Assembly: GCA_002482925.1 (NCBI GenBank)
Contig: DLGX01000032.1
Span: 1-6,636 of the forward strand
Origin: Candidatus Saccharibacteria bacterium UBA7683
Lineage (GTDB): Bacteria > Patescibacteriota > Saccharimonadia > Saccharimonadales > UBA7683
Direction: 5' to 3'
DNA length: 6,636 nucleotides
Part shown: positions 1 to 5,692 of the stretch, piece after piece
Layout of the letters: each line of letters opens with the position of its first letter
Numbering within the stretch: position 1 is the stretch's first letter
Translations under genes and position numbers: made by a program
Notes under the pieces: generated by a model
What the model saw: only the letters and a program-made list of their open reading frames with translations
Databases searched by the model: none
What the model was told of the DNA's origin: nothing

Positions 1-383
1 TGGAAAATCTGTCTATCTGGTAGCGCAGCTTGTTCGAAAGTAAGTTCGAGCGCCCCAGAACCCACATTTGAAGCTATTACAAGCATACTGCCGGCCTCGT
101 AAAAATCATGTGCAAGCTGATGCATGGCTTCAATTGCCGCAAAGCCTCGAGCGATTCGATCTACATACCCCGTAAAACCCCAGCGTTGTTCCATAAATGC
201 ACCGTACTGCGCGTACGTAATTTCACCGCGATCAGCAGCAAGCGCCAGGTCAGCTGAACCCGCAAGGACCTCAGCCATTGTATATCCATGCTCAACAGCG
301 AGCGATTCAGCTTCTGGTCTCCAAATAGCCAGCGTATCGTAGGCATCAAAAGCAACAACTGAAGGTACTTCAGGAGATTTCAT
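1..383 (-). CDS. HAD-superfamily hydrolase, haloacid-dehalogenase-like (partial, C-terminus off the left edge)
   Basis: Translating the minus strand from the ATG at 383 gives 127 codons open to the window edge. Residues 9-18 (VVAFDAYDTL) match HAD motif I, with the nucleophile Asp13. Residues 101-107 (LVIASNV) match motif II, with Ser105. The roughly 90 residues between them are helical and of the right length for a C1 cap domain, and DRGEITYAQYGAFM is typical of such caps. HAD enzymes cleave phosphate esters or C-halogen bonds through an aspartyl intermediate. The position two after the nucleophile, usually the Asp general acid in phosphatases, is Tyr15, as in L-2-haloacid dehalogenases, so phosphatase activity should not be assumed. 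Motifs III and IV lie outside the window. The gene begins 35 nt after the DDAH-like gene on the same strand and is probably co-transcribed with it. An AGAGG lies about 14 nt upstream of the ATG, which is far for a ribosome binding site. Confidence 0.8.
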   Translation of the reverse strand, partial: MKSPEVPSVVAFDAYDTLAIWRPEAESLAVEHGYTMAEVLAGSADLALAADRGEITYAQYGAFMEQRWGFTGYVDRIARGFAAIEAMHQLAHDFYEAGSMLVIASNVGSGALELTFEQAALPDRQIF

Positions 384-418
384 AGTTCTATAAAAAACCT
401 CTTTTACAGAAAAATCAA

Positions 419-1276
419 CTACTGGTTAGCAAGGGTAAGGGTAGTACAACGGATATAGCCGCCGCCTTTTGCAAGCTCGGTGATTTCTGGCGTTATAACC
501 TTGAGACCATGTTCTTCGATTGCTTTTTGTAGTTCAGGAGCGTGATTGCTCATAACTACCGTTTCGCCAGTAGAAATAAGGTTGCAAGCAAAACCCTCTA
601 GTGCTTCTTCTAGGCTCACTTCAATTTTTTCTACAGAAGTGAGTCTACGAATTTTTGCTTGGCTCTCAGGCGTAAACGCCTCTGGGCACCAGGCAATTAA
701 TTCTGGGGTTAAAACTGAAATTGCCAGATCAATATCGTAAAAATAACTATTCGGTAAGCCGGTGACTTTATTGATAACGGGCATGCCCTCTTCATCAAGC
801 TCAGGCACGGCTTCCAGACTTACGATCTCAAAGCCAAGTTCATCAGCGATAAATTTATGCATTCGCGGGTCAGTTCTGTAAGTCTGCCCAGCAAACAATA
901 AATTACCACACGGTAGAGCATCTCCTTGGCCACTAAACAGATAAGGCGCAGGAATCACTTCAAACCCCTCTGCTTCAAGCGCCTCGCGGGCATAAATTTC
1001 TTCACCAGCTCGCATGTTCGGTAAAGAAGAAAGAATTGCTTTGTCGCCTCTGCAGAGCCCCCAGTTCGCCGTATAGATACCGTCTTGACAACTAGTTGGT
1101 GAATCTACACGTACAACCGTAACGCCACTTGATTGCAATGCTGCTTGAATGGCTAAAAATTCTTCAGCAGCTTTTAATTTATCTGGTTGATTGCCACGAT
1201 CTGAATATGGGTTCAGTTCTTCGACTGAAAAATAGTCTACCCCTGACATTAGCACTGTTTGGTTAATTAAACTCAT
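419..1276 (-). CDS. Dimethylarginine dimethylaminohydrolase / arginine dihydrolase-like protein (amidinotransferase superfamily)
   Basis: This 285-aa protein belongs to the guanidino-group-modifying superfamily (arginine deiminase, DDAH, ArgZ-type arginine dihydrolase, amidinotransferase), which works through a catalytic Cys on a five-blade propeller. Visible family blocks are FSVEELNPYSD (residues 16-26), TANWGLCRGDKAILS (69-83), GQGDAL (116-121, acidic residue Asp119), FYDIDLAISVL (179-189), FACNLI (229-234) and GGGYIRCTTLTL (271-282, nucleophile Cys277). The usual HLD of the third-to-last block reads D-I-D here, so the catalytic His position is Asp181 (codon GAT, 734-736). A loop of about 15 extra residues (161-177) precedes it. 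Likely substrates are free or methylated arginine, but this cannot be fixed from sequence. The frame stays open to an ATG at 1420, but that would overlap the divergent gene. The ATG at 1276 is chosen because an extended -10 box ends 7 nt before it. The start at 1249 is an alternative. Family call sure, activity unsure. Confidence 0.87.
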   Translation of the reverse strand: MSLINQTVLMSGVDYFSVEELNPYSDRGNQPDKLKAAEEFLAIQAALQSSGVTVVRVDSPTSCQDGIYTANWGLCRGDKAILSSLPNMRAGEEIYAREALEAEGFEVIPAPYLFSGQGDALPCGNLLFAGQTYRTDPRMHKFIADELGFEIVSLEAVPELDEEGMPVINKVTGLPNSYFYDIDLAISVLTPELIAWCPEAFTPESQAKIRRLTSVEKIEVSLEEALEGFACNLISTGETVVMSNHAPELQKAIEEHGLKVITPEITELAKGGGYIRCTTLTLANQ

Positions 1277-1283
1277 ATGTCTT

Positions 1284-1292
1284 ATTGTAGCA
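1284..1292 (-). promoter_or_regulatory. Extended -10 promoter of the DDAH-like gene
   Basis: The minus strand reads TGCTACAAT, a TGn extended -10 with five of six consensus bases, followed by 7 nt (AAGACAT) and then ATG at 1276. Transcription would start at or next to the A of the start codon, giving a leaderless mRNA. No good -35 hexamer is seen at 16-18 nt spacing, and there is no Shine-Dalgarno sequence before the ATG. Confidence 0.6.
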
Positions 1293-1352
1293 AATACGGG
1301 AGGCTTTACACTCTTAGCTAATTGATACATCGCGACAACGAGTGTTAGATTA

Positions 1353-1381
1353 TTGATTAATTTGCTGTTGTATGCTATAAT
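1353..1381 (+). promoter_or_regulatory. Promoter of the 172-aa gene, leaderless type
   Basis: A -35 box TTGATT (1353-1358) is followed by a 17-nt spacer and an extended -10 box TGCTATAAT (1373-1381, perfect TATAAT). Only 6 nt (ATATAT) separate the -10 from the ATG at 1388, so the expected transcription start coincides with the start codon. This is the best sigma-70-type promoter in the window. It sits back to back with the promoter at 1284-1292. Confidence 0.75.
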
Positions 1382-1387
1382 ATATAT

Positions 1388-1906
1388 ATGTCTGTAGAAA
1401 CAGGTATTGATCAAGGCCAAACCCCAGAAGACAGAAGACTCCCGTACGGATGGGAACTAGATTTTGCTGATTTTGAAATTTGGCTTGATAACCTGGCGGA
1501 GCTTCGGGAATCGTACACGCATAAAGCACGTGAACTCAAAGTTGAACACGCCAACCCTTCAGGAGTGCATCATTCAACACGATATGAAGTAGAACTTGAG
1601 GATGGTTCACGAATCTATTTTTATGAACCCCAAGATGCAACCTCAGAAACGCCTGATTTAACTGTAAGAAATTATTCAAGAAGTCGAACTGCCGGCACTA
1701 AGTGGGAGGTAAACTTCCACGCCGACCAACAGAAGGTCGTGGCACTAAGCAATGACACTGACGTTGATTTTGAAAGCATCAGCGAAGGTTTGGAAACTGC
1801 GGTTTCTAAAGCCGTAGTTTCTCAAATCGCGCCTAGATATTTGAAACCCTATGAGGATATTCCAGCAAGAAAGATTCCAACCAGAGCACCTGATGTAAAA
1901 AGTTAG
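1388..1906 (+). CDS. Hypothetical protein, 172 aa
   Basis: I do not recognise a family. The protein is soluble and acidic, with no signal peptide or membrane segment. Residues 22-52 (ELDFADFEIWLDNLAELRESYTHKARELKVE) look helical. Residues 65-122 alternate charged and hydrophobic residues (RYEVELEDGSRIYFYE, TKWEVNFHADQQKVVALS), suggesting a small beta-sheet domain. Residues 131-150 look like another helix, and the tail from 151 is Pro/Arg-rich and probably disordered. The start is fixed by the strong promoter ending 6 nt upstream. There is no Shine-Dalgarno sequence, so translation is probably leaderless. Its TAG stop lies inside the left arm of the CIRCE operator of groES, so it is packed directly against the chaperonin operon on the same strand. 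Read-through into groES is possible unless the hairpin at 1938 ends the transcript. It appears to be a genuine gene because of its length, promoter and tight packing; its function is unknown. Confidence 0.8.
   Translation: MSVETGIDQGQTPEDRRLPYGWELDFADFEIWLDNLAELRESYTHKARELKVEHANPSGVHHSTRYEVELEDGSRIYFYEPQDATSETPDLTVRNYSRSRTAGTKWEVNFHADQQKVVALSNDTDVDFESISEGLETAVSKAVVSQIAPRYLKPYEDIPARKIPTRAPDVKS
1891..1899 (+). promoter_or_regulatory. Possible extended -10 of groES-groEL
   Basis: TGATGTAAA fits the TGn extended -10 form with four of six hexamer matches. It would place the transcription start near 1906, inside CIRCE, the classical position for HrcA repression. No convincing -35 is seen. A weaker alternative is the AT-rich stretch 1928-1936 just after CIRCE. 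Confidence 0.35.
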
Positions 1907-1929
1907 CACTTAAGGCTTGCGAGTGCTAA
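1903..1929 (+). promoter_or_regulatory. CIRCE operator (HrcA binding site) of groES-groEL
   Basis: The two arms are TTAGCACTT (1903-1911) and GAGTGCTAA (1921-1929), separated by exactly 9 nt. The consensus is TTAGCACTC-N9-GAGTGCTAA, so 17 of 18 arm positions match; the innermost base of the left arm differs. CIRCE is the binding site of the repressor HrcA, whose activity depends on GroEL, so free chaperonin capacity feeds back on its own transcription. HrcA itself is not in the window. The left arm contains the TAG stop of the upstream 172-aa gene. Confidence 0.93.
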
Positions 1930-1937
1930 TTATATGA

Positions 1938-1965
1938 GGTACCATAAAGGTACCATTTTTGTTTT
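1938..1965 (+). terminator. Terminator-like hairpin between CIRCE and groES
   Basis: A GGTACC stem (1938-1943) pairs with GGTACC (1949-1954) around an ATAAA loop and is followed by a T-rich run (TTTTTGTTTT, 1956-1965). The form is that of a weak intrinsic terminator. It may end transcripts of the 172-aa gene. It also lies in the leader of any groES transcript starting at or before CIRCE, where it could act as an attenuator. The stem has only six pairs, so its efficiency is doubtful. Confidence 0.5.
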
Positions 1966-1980
1966 AAACATATTTTTAAG

Positions 1981-1986
1981 AGGAGG
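1981..1986 (+). promoter_or_regulatory. Strong ribosome binding site of groES
   Basis: A full AGGAGG lies 5 nt before the groES ATG. This contrasts with the nearby genes that have no Shine-Dalgarno sequence, and it shows that this organism uses both initiation modes. Confidence 0.85.
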
Positions 1987-1991
1987 AAACA

Positions 1992-2261
1992 ATGAGCGTA
2001 CCACTAACGCCAATGGCAGAATACGTTGTTGTACAAACTGAAGCTGCAGCTACAAAAACAGCAAGTGGTTTATACTTGCCTGAAAGTGCAGCCGAAAAAC
2101 CTAAAGTCGCTACCGTTATGGCAGTTGGTTCAGATGTAAAAAACGTCAAAGTCGGCGAAAAAGTTATTTACAAGAACGAATACGAAGCTACTACTGTTAA
2201 AATCGACGGCACAGAATACATTTTGGTGTACGTGAAAAACATTATTGCAACTACTAAATAG
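1992..2261 (+). CDS. groES: Co-chaperonin GroES (Hsp10), short form
   Basis: GroES forms the seven-subunit lid of the GroEL cage in the cytoplasm. The 89-aa protein has the family order: PLTPMAEYVVVQ (residues 4-15, first strand), a mobile loop (about 17-33), EKPKVATVMAVG (35-46), VKVGEKVIYKNEYEATTVKIDGTEYILVY (52-80) and a terminal NIIA segment. In the mobile loop, the GroEL-contacting tripeptide, IVL in E. coli, reads LYL (27-29). Between AVG (44-46) and VKVGE (52-56) only five residues remain, where E. coli has about nine more that form the roof beta-hairpin, so the dome top is reduced. The start is set by AGGAGG 5 nt upstream. It precedes groEL by 54 nt, in the standard operon order, downstream of CIRCE. 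Identification is secure; the structural reading is inferred by alignment from memory to E. coli GroES. Confidence 0.96.
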   Translation: MSVPLTPMAEYVVVQTEAAATKTASGLYLPESAAEKPKVATVMAVGSDVKNVKVGEKVIYKNEYEATTVKIDGTEYILVYVKNIIATTK

Positions 2262-2303
2262 CATCACTTATCTGAACATTTTCAGAGCACAATCTAATAC
2301 TTC

Positions 2304-2310
2304 AAGGAGA
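2304..2310 (+). promoter_or_regulatory. Ribosome binding site of groEL
   Basis: AAGGAGA lies 5 nt before the groEL ATG at 2316 and fixes that start. The 54-nt gap after groES shows no promoter or terminator, which fits a bicistronic mRNA. Confidence 0.8.
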
Positions 2311-2315
2311 AATAC

Positions 2316-3962
2316 ATGGCAAAAAGAGTTTTTTATGACGAAGAAGCACGAAGGCGACTACTCGCTGGTGCAGAGATTTTATTCAACGCAGTTAAAACTA
2401 CTATGGGACCGAAAGGTCGCAACGTAGTCATTAGCAAAGGCTTCGGCAGTCCAACCGTTACTCACGATGGTGTAACAGTGGCTAAAGGCATTGACTTACC
2501 AGAAGACGACGAAACACTTGGCTATAAAGTAGGTGCAGAACTTATTAAGCAAGCTGCGAGCAAAATGAACGACACAGCAGGGGATGGAACTACTACTGTT
2601 ACTGTGTTGACATATCACATTCTTAACGAAGCCAACAAGCTGATTGCCGCAGGCCATAACCCGATGCAACTTAGAAAAGGCTTGGAACAAGCTTCTCAAG
2701 ATATAATCGACACCTTAAGGGGTATGCGTGAAGACATTGCTGGCGATAAAAAACGTGTAGCTGAAGTTGCTACTATTTCAGCAGGCGACGCAGCGATTGG
2801 CGAACTTATTGCCGATGTTATTGATAAAGTTGGCAAAGACGGTGTAGTAACGGTTGAAGAAGGTCAGGGTCTCGCCATGGAATCTGAAGTTGTTGAAGGC
2901 TTTACCTTCGACCGTGGATTCGTAAGCCCGTACATGGTAACTGACACTTCTCGAATGGAAGCAGTCTACGACAAACCTTTAGTGCTTATTACCGATAAAA
3001 AAATTAGCTCTGTGCAGGAATTCTTACCAATTTTAGAAAAAATTGCCCAAACAGGTAAAAAAGATTTAGTGATTATTGCTGAAGACGTTGAAGGCGAAGC
3101 GCTTGGAACACTAGTTCTAAACAGATTAAAGGGTGTATTTAACACACTTGCAATCAAGGCGCCTGCTTTTGGCGATAGGCGAAAAGAAATTCTAGAAGAT
3201 ATCGCCATTCTTACAGGTGCTACCGTAATTACTGAAGATCAAGGTCACACCTTTGAAAATGCAGATATCAGCATGCTCGGTACCGCGCGCCGTGTAATTG
3301 TAGACAAAGACAGCTCGACAATTATTGAAGGGGCAGGTTCTGTTAAGGCGGTTAAATCACGTGTGCAGCAGATTGATACCCAAGCTGGTAACGCAACCAG
3401 TGAATACGAAAAAGAAAACCTAGAAAAGCGCCGTGCCGCACTTGAAGGTAAAGTTGCCGTAATTAAAGTTGGTGGTGCAACTGAAACCGAAATTGAAGAA
3501 AAGAAGTTCCGCGTAGATGACGCAGTTGCTGCTGTAAAAGCCGCACTTGATGAAGGTATCGTCTCTGGTGGTGGTGTAACATTAGTTAACCTAGCGGGCT
3601 TAATTCCAGATGACGCTGCAGACTCTGTCAGCTCTGGTAAAGTACTCCTTAAAAATGCATTGGTGAAACCATTCGTGCAGCTTATGGAAAACGCTGGCCT
3701 TAACGCACAGGCACTGCTTGCACAGGTACAAACTGGCAAAGCAGGGCAGGGCGTAAACGTGAACGATCCTGATGCTGGTCTTCAAGATATGAAGAAAATA
3801 GGTGTGGTAGATCCAGCTCGTGTAACCAAAGAAGCTATTATGAACGCTGTGTCGATTGCAGGCACCGCAATGACTATGGGTGCACTAGTTGTCGATATTC
3901 CCGAAAAAGCTGCTCCAGCGCCCGCAGGTGGCGGCATGGACCCATCTATGATGGGGATGTAG
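2316..3962 (+). CDS. groEL: Chaperonin GroEL (Hsp60)
   Basis: GroEL is the ATP-driven double-ring folding chamber of the cytoplasm. The 548-aa length is standard. Signature positions are TTMGPKGRNVV (residues 28-38, nucleotide phosphate loop), AGDGTTT (88-94, with Asp90 corresponding to the metal/ATP Asp87 of E. coli), the apical substrate-binding segment FDRGFVSPYM (198-207) with EFLPILEKI (235-243), and RVDDA (399-403), where Asp402 corresponds to the hydrolytic Asp398. GIVSGGG (414-420) is also typical. The tail ends in a short Gly/Met segment (GGGMDPSMMGM), a reduced form of the GGM tail. Relative to E. coli, the segment IDLPEDDETLGYKVGAELIK (59-78) appears about four residues longer. It ends in tandem TAG codons (3960-3965) and is followed by a strong terminator. 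It is expressed with groES under presumed HrcA/CIRCE control. Confidence 0.98.
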   Translation: MAKRVFYDEEARRRLLAGAEILFNAVKTTMGPKGRNVVISKGFGSPTVTHDGVTVAKGIDLPEDDETLGYKVGAELIKQAASKMNDTAGDGTTTVTVLTYHILNEANKLIAAGHNPMQLRKGLEQASQDIIDTLRGMREDIAGDKKRVAEVATISAGDAAIGELIADVIDKVGKDGVVTVEEGQGLAMESEVVEGFTFDRGFVSPYMVTDTSRMEAVYDKPLVLITDKKISSVQEFLPILEKIAQTGKKDLVIIAEDVEGEALGTLVLNRLKGVFNTLAIKAPAFGDRRKEILEDIAILTGATVITEDQGHTFENADISMLGTARRVIVDKDSSTIIEGAGSVKAVKSRVQQIDTQAGNATSEYEKENLEKRRAALEGKVAVIKVGGATETEIEEKKFRVDDAVAAVKAALDEGIVSGGGVTLVNLAGLIPDDAADSVSSGKVLLKNALVKPFVQLMENAGLNAQALLAQVQTGKAGQGVNVNDPDAGLQDMKKIGVVDPARVTKEAIMNAVSIAGTAMTMGALVVDIPEKAAPAPAGGGMDPSMMGM

Positions 3963-3984
3963 TAGCGAGAGAAATTTTCTCAAT

Positions 3985-4011
3985 AAAAAAGCCCGGATTC
4001 TGGGCTTTTTT
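3985..4011. terminator. Bidirectional intrinsic terminator between groEL and the convergent operon
   Basis: AAAAAAGCCC (3985-3994) pairs perfectly with GGGCTTTTTT (4002-4011) around a 7-nt loop. The A-tract/T-tract symmetry provides a U-run on either strand, so it can end both the groES-groEL mRNA and the minus-strand operon whose last stop is at 4024. It lies 23 nt after the groEL stop. Confidence 0.92.
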
Positions 4012-4023
4012 ATTTTGTTGTAC

Positions 4024-5280
4024 CTACAGCTTATCGACACCCCTAAGGTACTGCGTGAGCGCAAAGTCTAACTTAGACTTTCTAAGCAGGCTAGCATATG
4101 CTTCCATATTCGCAGGATTACCCTGTTCTAGGGGCATTTCGTAGCGTCCGTGAGCTTCTTTGCTGATGTTAGCTGGATTATCGGGCTCGAAAAAGAGAGT
4201 ATTGTTTATTATTCTGCGAAACACAGGAAGCGCTTTCATTGGTGCTTCTTCGCGGCCAAACTTTTGGTATTCACTGTAAATACCCAATTTGCTGCCAATT
4301 GAGAAGATTCGCTGTGCTCTTGAACCATCTGGATCTTCGGGCCCTGTAAAAAATGCAATATCCCAGGTTACAAACGCTGGTGTCTGCTGTGATAAGGTCT
4401 CGCAGACAGTTTCCCAGTGATCTTCTGGTGGAAAGAACGTACTAAACCGGGAGATTGACGGAGCCCCAGGAAATTGTTCATGAAAATCGATCCCTGCTTG
4501 TGCAGTATCAAGGCTTAAAACTACAGGGAACATGCCAAGCTCCCGAGTAATACGTTCTGCTTCGCTGGTGTCTTCTTTATCTGTGATTATTAAGTGAAGA
4601 TTAGGATTTGTTGAGTCTGCTAGCGCTTGTTCGCTTGGCATGTAGCTTCTGTTAAGTCTTCGTCGCACACGAACCTCGGTTTGGTGGTATTCTTCAGTTC
4701 TTGCGCTCAAAAAGTCTTTGAGGCTCGTTTCGTCATCGACTGGCTCAGCCCGAAGTAAGTTAGCGAGTGTTGCGAGTTCAATGTTCGGGAAACTAATTTC
4801 TTCCTCAACCTCTTCGTCTGTCTTTTCAAACTTTAATGGAATTGCTGAAGGCGTGAAACCTTTTTTGTTTTCACCCACATTAACGGGTATGAAGCCTAGA
4901 CTTGAGTCAAATGCATTTCTAATATCTGGGCTTGAAACGCCGTGGACTGCATTGCCCTCTGAATCAAGCTCGACTACATCTGCAAAAAGCCCATTGTAGC
5001 TTTCGTTAAGCCCACCTCTATGAAAACTAAACTTAATAAGCATATTACTTGCTGGATTGAATATGTACGTTGGTCGTTCCAGAAGGCTGTCGCCGCCAAC
5101 TGAGCGAATTGCTACTTCTTTTAAGTGTTCCTGAACTACGCCGTCCATACTAGGCGTTATAGCGCCCGCTGCGCTTTCGACAATACCGCCCATTGTTAAA
5201 TGAGCTATTGCTGCATTAGCCTCAGCTACTGCTAAGCTCGTTGCTTGGGTCTGTATTAATTCTCCACCTTGACTAGACAT
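4024..5280 (-). CDS. Hypothetical protein, 418 aa, second gene of a two-gene operon
   Basis: I do not recognise a family. The protein appears soluble, with no signal peptide or membrane helix. The N-terminus (residues 7-42) is Ala/Gly-rich and mostly helical. Residues 69-104 (RPTYIFNPASNMLIKFSFHRGG...GLFADVVEL) look like beta strands. An acidic stretch (151-163, FEKTDEEVEEEIS) looks like a linker. Residues 183-222 are helical, with an RVRRRLNRSY basic patch at 204-213. From 227 a mixed alpha/beta pattern begins (LHLIITDKEDTSEAERITRELGMFPVVLSLD) that resembles a small Rossmann-like core. The C-terminus is rich in aromatic residues. The start at 5280 is chosen because AGGAG (5287-5291) lies 6 nt upstream. 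An in-frame ATG at 5310 has no such site. The start overlaps the stop of the upstream gene by 8 nt (ATGTCTAG), implying translational coupling and a joint function. It converges on groEL and shares its terminator. Confidence 0.85.
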   Translation of the reverse strand: MSSQGGELIQTQATSLAVAEANAAIAHLTMGGIVESAAGAITPSMDGVVQEHLKEVAIRSVGGDSLLERPTYIFNPASNMLIKFSFHRGGLNESYNGLFADVVELDSEGNAVHGVSSPDIRNAFDSSLGFIPVNVGENKKGFTPSAIPLKFEKTDEEVEEEISFPNIELATLANLLRAEPVDDETSLKDFLSARTEEYHQTEVRVRRRLNRSYMPSEQALADSTNPNLHLIITDKEDTSEAERITRELGMFPVVLSLDTAQAGIDFHEQFPGAPSISRFSTFFPPEDHWETVCETLSQQTPAFVTWDIAFFTGPEDPDGSRAQRIFSIGSKLGIYSEYQKFGREEAPMKALPVFRRIINNTLFFEPDNPANISKEAHGRYEMPLEQGNPANMEAYASLLRKSKLDFALTQYLRGVDKL

Positions 5281-5683
5281 CGCTTTCTCCTGACTGATCA
5301 GTCTGCTCAAGTTCTGCTAATAACGGATCTAGTGCATCCCAATACGCATTATTTGCATCTTCGCCATTAACAGTAATGACTGCGTACCCTTGGCCGGAGT
5401 CAGGTCGACCCCTGAGGCTTAGTTCTCCAGAGTGATCAAATTCTACAGTTACACCAATTATTCCACCGCTGGCTTTTCTGTAGGCTTCCCACTGAGTTTC
5501 GTTAACTACATCTGAAATAATGAGCTCAGCAGCATTTATGGGTGACATGTATTTTCTACCATTTTGCTCGAGTGCACGCTGGCGTCTAGCGTTCTCATGC
5601 GCAACAGGATCAAAAAATCGCGACAGTGGTGGTTCACCTTTGGACTGGCCAATAACATCTAGAAATCCTAATAGTTCGCTCAT
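5273..5683 (-). CDS. Hypothetical protein, 136 aa, first gene of a two-gene operon
   Basis: I do not recognise a family. The N-terminus (residues 1-47) is likely helical, with a basic stretch NARRQRALEQNGRKY (31-45). Residues 50-71 form a probable helix (NAAELIISDVVNETQWEAYRKA). Residues 74-106 look like a beta meander (GIIGVTVEFDHSGELSLRGR...AVITVNGE), and an acidic helix ends the protein (109-126). No signal peptide or membrane segment is seen. The frame is open up to 5788, but the promoter boxes at 5693-5721 fall inside that extension. The ATG at 5692 directly abuts the -10 box, so 5683 is the first start codon likely to be transcribed. There is no Shine-Dalgarno sequence. The stop overlaps the start of the 418-aa gene by 8 nt. 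It is divergent from the TrmB-like regulator, which suggests regulation by that protein. Confidence 0.78.
   Translation of the reverse strand: MSELLGFLDVIGQSKGEPPLSRFFDPVAHENARRQRALEQNGRKYMSPINAAELIISDVVNETQWEAYRKASGGIIGVTVEFDHSGELSLRGRPDSGQGYAVITVNGEDANNAYWDALDPLLAELEQTDQSGESDV
5287..5291 (-). promoter_or_regulatory. Ribosome binding site of the 418-aa gene
   Basis: AGGAG, inside the 3' end of the 136-aa gene, lies 6 nt before the ATG at 5280. It decides the start of the 418-aa protein over the in-frame ATG at 5310. Internal genes of operons here carry a Shine-Dalgarno sequence while most first genes do not. Confidence 0.75.
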
Positions 5684-5692
5684 AATAGACAT

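Noticed and set aside
161..358. A 65-aa minus-strand frame in the first 400 bases
   Set aside because: It is a different frame of the same region that encodes the HAD hydrolase. The HAD frame shows motifs I and II and stays open to the window edge.
1308..1345. ACACTC...GAGTGT inverted repeat resembling CIRCE half-sites
   Set aside because: The spacer is 26 nt instead of 9 and the arms match CIRCE only partly, so HrcA binding is not supported.
1382..1390. TATATATAT dinucleotide run before the 172-aa gene as a microsatellite
   Set aside because: It is only a few units long and is explained by the -10 box and the promoter-to-ATG gap.
1277..1420. N-terminal extension of the DDAH-like gene up to an ATG at 1420
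   Set aside because: The added residues do not match the family, the extension crosses both divergent promoters and overlaps the start of the 172-aa gene, and a promoter sits directly before the ATG at 1276.
3245..3739. A 164-aa open frame on the strand opposite groEL
   Set aside because: It is a shadow of groEL: low-complexity Ser/Ala/Thr composition, no promoter or ribosome binding site, and it lies wholly within a highly conserved gene.
3969..3981. GAGAAATTTTCTC inverted repeat after groEL as a first terminator
   Set aside because: The centre is a single base, so it cannot form a tight hairpin, it is AT-rich, and it has no T-run. The real terminator follows at 3985-4011.
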